64,000 nucleotides of DNA from contig NZ_CP046453.1 in the NCBI RefSeq assembly GCF_009734405.1, forward strand, positions 930,001 to 994,000, given 5' to 3'. The position numbers were made by a program, and so were the translations under genes. Source of the stretch: Corynebacterium comes. Lineage in GTDB: Bacteria > Actinomycetota > Actinomycetes > Mycobacteriales > Mycobacteriaceae. Within the stretch, counting starts at the first letter, position 1, and the number at the start of each line of letters is the position of its first letter. Under the pieces are notes generated by a model. The model worked only from the letters and a program-made list of their open reading frames with translations, was not told the DNA's origin and searched no databases. Positions 59,156 to 64,000 of this stretch are shown here, piece after piece.

Positions 59156-60811
59156 TTAATCCCAGAAGGTGTCGCGGTCATCACGGAGAGCCCGCTGTCG
59201 GGCGTATTCGTGGACTCCGTCGAGGGTGCTCAACTGCCGGTGGGTGGCTTCGATGAGACGGTCGAAGACCTCCCGATCCAGACCCAGCTCCGGTGCGTGT
59301 TCGCGCAGGGTCTGCCAGCCGCCGAGTTTGCCCGCCACTGCGGATCGCATGAGCTCGGCCTCCAGCAGCAGCGTCATGGGTGAGCGTTCGATGATCCGGC
59401 CGTTGAGCTTGAGCCGCCCGACACGTTCCGCCGCCCAGGCCGCGGCCTGGCGGTAGGGCTTCCGTGGAAAGCCGAGATCCTCGACGATGTTGCGCAGCAG
59501 CTCCCGGTCGGCGCGGATCTCATCGGCCAGGGAGGCCAGGTCCGCGTAGACGGGGGTGTCGATGAAGTCGGCGGCCATCCGCTCGATCCGGTTCACGCCG
59601 GCGGTGGCACCCGTCAGGTGGTCGGAGAGGTACAGGCCCATCAGGTCCTTGGTCAGGTTCTCCGGCAGATCCTCCGTGCCCCCCTCCGTCGCTGAGCCCG
59701 CGCCCGCATGGGCGCCCGACTTGGCCGGTTCGTGGATCGCGGAGACGACGCGCTCATCCTTGTCGCGGGGATGAAGCGGGGGAGAGGGGTGGCCGTGTCC
59801 CTCGATCATGGCGTCGAGAAGCTCCCGCAGGGCATCCGCGGAGGAGACCTGCGGACGCCACCCCAGCTCCTCGATGGCCCGGGTGTTGTCCATGAGCGGG
59901 ACCTGCATGGCCATGTCCAGCCAGCCGGCGTCAGCGGGGAGCAGCCCCGACTTGTGGGCGGCGACGAGGGCGGCGCGGACCATGGCCGGCGGGACCTCCA
60001 GCACCCGGCCGTGATCGACGATGTCGGCCAGCTCCTGCGGGCCGAGGACGTCATCGGTGCAGATGTTGAAGGCTCCGGGGAGTCTCCTGAGGACGGCTGC
60101 CACATAGGCACGTCCGACGTCGTCGGCGTGGACGGCCTGCAGGAGCATGCCCTTGGGCACCGTCAGCGCGGGTAACCTGCCGGACTTGAGCAGCTGGACG
60201 GGTAGCGCCTTCCCGAGGAAATAGCGCTGCAGCTCGGAAGCGGCATCCGCCTGGAACGTCAGACCCGGGCGCAGGCGGGTGACGGTGATGTCCGGGTGCC
60301 CGGCGGCGAAGGTGTCCAGCACCTTCTCCTGTGCGGCCTTGTCCACGCTGTAGTGCGAGGAGTCGATGCCGCCGACGGGATAACTCTCGTCGCGGAGCGG
60401 CGGGTCCGAGTCGGTGGACCGTGCCTCGTCGGGGGAGTAGGCGCCGACCGAGGAGGCGGCGACCAGGTGGGGAACTCCGGCCCGGGAGACTGCCTCAGCG
60501 ACGCGCCTGGTTCCCTCGACGTTCACGCGGCGCAGGAGTTCGCGCTGGTCGTTGGGCTGGATGAGCCAGGCGAGATGGATGACCGCCTCTGCGCCGCGGA
60601 AGACCTCCGTCAGCTGGCTGACGGCGTCCTCGCTGGTACTGGCCGCAGCGATGTCGAGGGAGTGCCACTCGCAGCCCTCGTAGGGTTCGACGTTCTGGTC
60701 CGGGAGACGCCGGGCCACACCGACGATGTGGGTGACCTCAGGGGTCTGGTGAAGCGCCCGCAGAACCGCGGTGCCTGCGTTTCCGGTGGCTCCGACAATG
60801 ACAACCTTCAT
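59156..60811 (-). CDS. NAD-dependent epimerase/SDR fused to a C-terminal helical domain
   Basis: Protein of 551 residues. The N-terminal extended SDR domain (about 1-320) starts VVIVGATGNAGTAVLRAL and contains the catalytic SHYSVDKAAQEK (Tyr-x3-Lys) near 153. A charged linker (350-375) leads to an all-helical domain of about 175 residues with LYLSDHLTGATAGVNRIERM, RKPYRQAAAWAAERVGRLKLNGR and AELMRSAVAGKLGGWQTL. That second part resembles stand-alone actinobacterial helical-bundle proteins of unknown function. First gene of the operon with cinA and the dehydrogenase; GGAGCGAG precedes the ATG. Confidence 0.8.
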   Translation of the reverse strand: MKVVIVGATGNAGTAVLRALHQTPEVTHIVGVARRLPDQNVEPYEGCEWHSLDIAAASTSEDAVSQLTEVFRGAEAVIHLAWLIQPNDQRELLRRVNVEGTRRVAEAVSRAGVPHLVAASSVGAYSPDEARSTDSDPPLRDESYPVGGIDSSHYSVDKAAQEKVLDTFAAGHPDITVTRLRPGLTFQADAASELQRYFLGKALPVQLLKSGRLPALTVPKGMLLQAVHADDVGRAYVAAVLRRLPGAFNICTDDVLGPQELADIVDHGRVLEVPPAMVRAALVAAHKSGLLPADAGWLDMAMQVPLMDNTRAIEELGWRPQVSSADALRELLDAMIEGHGHPSPPLHPRDKDERVVSAIHEPAKSGAHAGAGSATEGGTEDLPENLTKDLMGLYLSDHLTGATAGVNRIERMAADFIDTPVYADLASLADEIRADRELLRNIVEDLGFPRKPYRQAAAWAAERVGRLKLNGRIIERSPMTLLLEAELMRSAVAGKLGGWQTLREHAPELGLDREVFDRLIEATHRQLSTLDGVHEYARQRALRDDRDTFWD

Positions 60812-61013
60812 GATTCTCGCTCCAGGGTGGTGGGGTGCTCTTAGTCCCGAGGAAACTGGAGAATCCCGCCGATTTCAAGGAGTTCCGGTGTTCTCCCTGC
60901 TTGACGCAGTAGTGCGAGTTTATGATTTACGTGAGCGGCGTCACGTGCGGTCGTTTGTCTGCGGTCCCCGTCACCGCGAGCCCGTCACTGCGGGCCCGGG
61001 ATTGCCGGGCGGA

Positions 61014-61355
61014 TCAGAGGATCTCGTCGATGGCCTCGGTCGGGCGGGCGATCCGCACACCTTTGGCGGTCACCACGAACGGGCGCTCAATCAGTCGCGG
61101 GTGGGCGACCATCGCGGCGAGCAGCTCTTCGTCCGGGGTGTCGGGGGAAAGGCCGAGTTGCTTGTACTCGGCTTCCTTCGTGCGGATGGCGTCGTGGACG
61201 GTGATCCCCGCGGCGTCGACGAGCTCGCGGAGCTTTTCGACGCTCGGCGGGGCGTCCAGATAGCGGATGATGTCCGGTTCGATCCCTTTGTCCCGCAGGC
61301 GCTCGAGGGCCTGGCGGGACTTGGAGCAGCGGGGGTTGTGGTAGATCGTCGTCAT
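61014..61355 (-). CDS. arsC: ArsC-type arsenate reductase (glutaredoxin-coupled)
   Basis: Thioredoxin-fold reductase of 113 residues. The catalytic Cys is in YHNPRCSKSRQAL at about residue 10, and the C-terminal RPFVVTAKGVRIARP holds the arsenate-binding arginine region. It may act on arsenate or be a Spx/YffB-like relative. Leaderless promoter TAGGGT-TGTGGC-ATG on the minus strand (61367-61353). No arsenic efflux or regulator gene is nearby, so the substrate is not certain. Confidence 0.87.
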   Translation of the reverse strand: MTTIYHNPRCSKSRQALERLRDKGIEPDIIRYLDAPPSVEKLRELVDAAGITVHDAIRTKEAEYKQLGLSPDTPDEELLAAMVAHPRLIERPFVVTAKGVRIARPTEAIDEIL

Positions 61356-61361
61356 GCCACA

Positions 61362-61367
61362 ACCCTA
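61362..61367 (-). promoter_or_regulatory. -10 TAGGGT of leaderless arsC promoter
   Basis: On the minus strand TAGGGT is six bases before the ATG at 61355. No ribosome binding site is visible. Confidence 0.55.
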
Positions 61368-61375
61368 GCGACGGC

Positions 61376-61552
61376 TCAGTAGTTGGCGGGCGGGTCGCTG
61401 GCGGGGAAGGATTCCTGGCCCCACTCCTCGGCGAGCTCCTGCTTCTGCTCGGGGGTTTCCTTGCCCGGGTTCTCCGGATGATTGTGCTTGAAGGGTTTGT
61501 CCTCCGGGAACTTCCAGAGGGTGTCCTTATTGGTGGGGTCGTTGCTGTCCAT
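61376..61552 (-). CDS. Small acidic protein with ESFPASDPPANY terminus
   Basis: Hydrophilic protein of 58 residues (MDSNDPTNKDTLWKFPEDKP onward). The C-terminal WGQESFPASDPPANY matches a short conserved motif seen at the end of many small bacterial proteins of unknown role. ATG 61552 has GGAAGGA upstream; the frame to 61567 lacks a site. No membrane or signal segment; likely disordered. Confidence 0.7.
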   Translation of the reverse strand: MDSNDPTNKDTLWKFPEDKPFKHNHPENPGKETPEQKQELAEEWGQESFPASDPPANY

Positions 61553-61681
61553 GGCGTGTCCTTCCAATCGGTGTCAAACAGTGAATCGGTGACGGGAGCG
61601 ACGGACGGTCCGGGATGGGGTCGGGGACTGTTCGAGGTACCCGACACCGAGCCTACTCTTCATTTGTGTGCGGGGACACAG

Positions 61682-62218
61682 TTATTCGGCGGGAACCATT
61701 TCCACCGTGTCCGCCCATGTCAGCTCTATGCCGAGGGTGCGCAGCCACTCCATCGCGTTGTCGTGGTGCCGGGTGATGCCCTCCACCGCGTTGAGGGTGG
61801 TGTCGATGGCTCGCTCGGCCTCTTCCGCGGTGATCAGGCCGGCGGACGTGGCTGCGGCGAGTTCGTCGATGTCCTGGACGTCGATGGGCTCACCGGTGAC
61901 GGAGACGAGGTCCACGTAGAGGTCGCGGGTGGACCACACGTCATCCTCGATGTGGATGTCGGCGACGTCGAAGTAGAAGTCCTGACGCTCGTGGACGCCG
62001 TCCCGGAAATGGAAGATGTTGGCGCGCAGCCCCAGCTTCGGCAGGAGCCAGGACTCGAGATAGCCGAAGCGCGGGTGGTTCGCCCCGCGTGCCATGTAGA
62101 GGCCGAAGTCGGTGACCCGGTAGGTGTCGACCTCCCGGAGGTGCCCCTTCGGGTCGATGTTGATCCGGTTGGCGGTGTTGAAGGTTTCCTTCTTGACCGG
62201 ATGAAGATCAGCAGCCAT
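61682..62218 (-). CDS. DUF402 protein
   Basis: Protein of 178 residues with the DUF402 beta-barrel pattern: REVDTYRVTDFGLYMARG, then HERQDFYFDVADIHIED and STRDLYVDLVSVTG, with the conserved acidic residues. Some members are nucleoside phosphatases or RNA-linked (Ntdp-like, FAU-1 domain), but the corynebacterial members are uncharacterised as far as I know. GAGGTAA precedes the ATG; six bases separate it from the secreted-protein gene upstream. Confidence 0.82.
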   Translation of the reverse strand: MAADLHPVKKETFNTANRINIDPKGHLREVDTYRVTDFGLYMARGANHPRFGYLESWLLPKLGLRANIFHFRDGVHERQDFYFDVADIHIEDDVWSTRDLYVDLVSVTGEPIDVQDIDELAAATSAGLITAEEAERAIDTTLNAVEGITRHHDNAMEWLRTLGIELTWADTVEMVPAE

Positions 62219-62223
62219 GAGTG

Positions 62224-62913
62224 TTACCTCGCATCAATGATCGCAGCGGTGGGGAGGAAGTTGCAGGTGGCGTCCTCGGTGCGGACGTCGCCGGAGACGA
62301 GTGCCACGACAGTGCCGTGACCGGTGTCGGCGGTGCCGGACAGTGTGGCCGGCCCATCCGGGTTGATGCCGTAATTCCCCAGCGGGGTGACCCCGTTCTG
62401 GAGGGTGTTCAGGTTGAACCACGTGACGTTCATGCCGCCCTGCTCGGGCAGGGCGGGCGCGGTGCCCAGGGCCGTGAAGACGAAGGCGGTCTGGCCTGCG
62501 CGCGCTCCCGGGGCCGGAATGGCCGCGGGGCCGGGAACGGCGATGGCGGTTCCCACCGCGTCGAGTTCGCCGCCGATGCAGGAGCCTGCGACCGTCGGCC
62601 AGTAGAACTGGGTGAAGGTCGGCGCGTTCTCCGGCAGGGCGGGGCCGCCGTCGCCGTTGTCGCCGGCGCTGAACGCGAGGGCGGAGAGGATTGCGTTGCG
62701 CATCTCCACGGGCACCCACGGCTGGTTGGCGAAGTCCCTCACCTGCACCTGGGTCTGGGGGGTGGGGCGGCCGAGCTGGTCGAGCGGGCCCGGGGAGGAG
62801 GTCTGGGCGTGTGCCGCGCCGGCGCCGACGCTGAGGCCGAGCGCACTGACGGCGGTCAGTGTGACGGCGACGGCGACCGTCCGGACGGTGGTCCTCAGTG
62901 CGATGGATCCCAC
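62224..62913 (-). CDS. Conserved secreted Ala/Pro-rich protein
   Basis: Exported protein of 229 residues. The signal peptide ends AGAAHAQ, with cleavage after AHA near residue 35. The mature part contains two cysteines (SCIGGE and TCNFLP), likely a disulfide, and a repeat-free beta-rich sequence. I recall a similar gene pair (secreted protein plus DUF402 protein) near typA in mycobacteria, which suggests conserved synteny in this order. GTG start with GAGGG upstream. Function unknown. Confidence 0.75.
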   Translation of the reverse strand: MGSIALRTTVRTVAVAVTLTAVSALGLSVGAGAAHAQTSSPGPLDQLGRPTPQTQVQVRDFANQPWVPVEMRNAILSALAFSAGDNGDGGPALPENAPTFTQFYWPTVAGSCIGGELDAVGTAIAVPGPAAIPAPGARAGQTAFVFTALGTAPALPEQGGMNVTWFNLNTLQNGVTPLGNYGINPDGPATLSGTADTGHGTVVALVSGDVRTEDATCNFLPTAAIIDAR

Positions 62914-63314
62914 TGGCAGGCCCTCTTTCGTGTACTCAAGGCGGTGCGGCGGTTGTACAGGTGCGCAGAAGCGCGATAGTCACAACCGCAACATTGGTAA
63001 CAGTAGTTTTGTTAACCAACAATATTCACTTGCGTGACGTAGTCAACCGGAATGGCGGAAAGGGCGTAAATAACTGCCCGCAACCCGGTTACTTCATGTT
63101 TCGTCGAGGGACACCATTCCGTTACACATGGCAGAACTCCGTTGGTGGGCGGTGAATCTGGACGGGATGCAGGGGAGGGAAAATGCCGCTCCGGTGTGGC
63201 GCTGACCCCTCAATAGTGCGATAGCCGAATAATGCGGGTATCGTCAACGGCTGTTCACCATCGCGTGCCCGGTGACCGTCGGCCGCGATCCCTTTTTATA
63301 GGAGCAGCCCACTC
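62914..63314. other. Divergent promoter region, secreted protein / typA
   Basis: About 400 bases with no gene. Relatively AT-rich at 62990-63030, where TTGGTAAC faces GTTAACCAA as an imperfect dyad beside AATATT. TAGTGCGAT/ATAATG-like hexamers near 63215-63235 could serve typA, giving a leader of about 80 bases with AGGAG at 63300-63304. No riboswitch was recognised. Confidence 0.4.
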
Positions 63315-64000
63315 GTGTCCCATCCTGAGTTCCGCAACGTCGCCATCGTCGCACACGTCGACCACGGCAAAACCACCCTCGTCAACTCCATGCTGGAGCA
63401 GTCCGGAGTGTTCGACGACCACGGTGGTGTCACTGACCGCGTGATGGACTCCGGTGATCTCGAACGCGAGAAGGGCATCACCATCCTGGCCAAGAACACC
63501 GCCGTGCGCCGCAAGGGTGCCGGCAAGGACGGCCGGGACCTCATCATCAACGTCATCGACACCCCGGGCCACGCCGACTTCGGTGGCGAGGTCGAGCGCG
63601 CCCTGTCCATGGTCGACGGTGTCGTCCTACTCGTCGACGCGTCCGAGGGCCCCCTCCCGCAGACCCGCTTCGTGCTGGGTAAGGCCCTGGCCGCGAAGAT
63701 GCCGGTCATCATCCTGGTCAACAAGACCGACCGTGCGGACGCCCGCATCGACGAGGTCGTCGAGGACGCCCAGGATCTGCTCCTGGAACTCGCCTCCACC
63801 CTCGAGGACCCCGAGGCCGCCGAAGCCGCCGAGAGCCTGCTCGACCTGCCGGTGCTCTACGCCTCCGGCCGTGAAGGCAAGGCCTCCACCAAAAACCCGG
63901 GCAACGGCAACGCCCCGGACGCAGAGGACCTGCAGGCCCTCTTCGACGTCATCTACCAGGTCCTCCCGGAGCCTTCCGCTGACCTTGAGGCGCCGCTGCA
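63315..64000 (+). CDS. typA: Translational GTPase TypA/BipA, 5' part (runs off the window)
   Basis: Ribosome-binding GTPase needed for stress and cold adaptation; only the first 228 codons are present. G1 is IVAHVDHGKTTL at about 12-23, G2 lies in EREKGITILAKNT, G3 is DTPGHADFGGEVERALSMVDG, and G4 is LVNKTDR. The GTG at 63315 has AGGAG 10 bases upstream and begins the family's usual N-terminus (SHPEFRNVAIVAHVD). The frame remains open to the edge at 64000. Confidence 0.95.
   Translation, partial: MSHPEFRNVAIVAHVDHGKTTLVNSMLEQSGVFDDHGGVTDRVMDSGDLEREKGITILAKNTAVRRKGAGKDGRDLIINVIDTPGHADFGGEVERALSMVDGVVLLVDASEGPLPQTRFVLGKALAAKMPVIILVNKTDRADARIDEVVEDAQDLLLELASTLEDPEAAEAAESLLDLPVLYASGREGKASTKNPGNGNAPDAEDLQALFDVIYQVLPEPSADLEAPL

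Noticed and set aside
1..64000. tRNA, rRNA, CRISPR, prophage and insertion sequences
   Set aside because: Looked for T-loop GGTTCGAATCC-like strings, regularly spaced repeats, transposase or integrase motifs and found none that stand up.

Overview
The window is a high-G+C actinobacterial chromosome segment and most likely comes from Corynebacterium. The evidence is four-fold. Many genes start at or next to an actinobacterial -10 hexamer (TANNNT, six bases, then ATG). The order DUF6457 - fdhF - fdhD matches the corynebacterial formate dehydrogenase locus. A TPP riboswitch leads a ykoEDC-type thiamine ECF transporter. typA is divergent from a DUF402 protein and a small secreted protein. I saw no rRNA, tRNA, CRISPR array, intact insertion sequence or prophage gene. 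The species is not identifiable from the sequence alone.

Layout. 0-5.4 kb: membrane-anchored multicopper oxidase translationally coupled to a small membrane protein, a PQQ-dependent sugar dehydrogenase-like lipoprotein, and a BCCT osmolyte transporter. 5.4-5.86 kb: a hairpin-rich non-coding stretch. 5.86-9.35 kb: formate dehydrogenase operon. 9.4-16.5 kb: a frameshifted GNAT gene, an MMPL exporter divergent from a MarR regulator, and a set of hydrolase and methyltransferase genes. 16.6-22 kb: CocE-type hydrolase divergent from an MBL hydrolase, an L,D-transpeptidase, a GNAT gene and small lipoproteins. 22.4-23.5 kb: zinc alcohol dehydrogenase and a strong terminator.

23.5-30.8 kb is the most unusual part. 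On the minus strand it reads: an unknown gene, a GntR/HutC regulator, a promoter with an embedded 20-bp dyad, two phosphotriesterase-family proteins, an FAD monooxygenase, an HSL-type esterase and an MFS transporter. It looks like a self-regulated catabolic operon for an unknown lactone-, ester- or aromatic-type compound. The first phosphotriesterase homologue has lost five of the six metal ligands that its downstream paralogue keeps, so it is probably a pseudoenzyme partner.

30.9-43.3 kb is housekeeping and accessory: isoprenylcysteine-type methyltransferase, macrodomain, SRPBCC, baeRF/Vms1-like factor, UvrA2 next to an FtsX-like permease without an ATPase, single-chain lipoate ligase, CNNM/CorC protein behind a likely small ORF, ZIP transporter and flavodoxin. 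43.3-51.6 kb: ClC channel, DUF808, ketopantoate reductase, DUF2218, TPP riboswitch with ykoEDC and a P-loop kinase, and an FAD-Rieske oxidoreductase. 52-57.4 kb: complete dipeptide/oligopeptide ABC importer. 57.4-64 kb: formaldehyde-type dehydrogenase, CinA and an SDR fusion as one operon, then ArsC, a small acidic protein, DUF402, a secreted protein, and the start of typA running off the end.

Thirteen genes show exactly TANNNT-N6-ATG. In two of these the TAG stop codon of the upstream gene forms the first three bases of the -10 element; a third gene, the ZIP transporter, has the same overlap at looser spacing. Leaderless initiation therefore appears to be the main mode for isolated genes here, and ribosome binding sites mark operon-internal genes.
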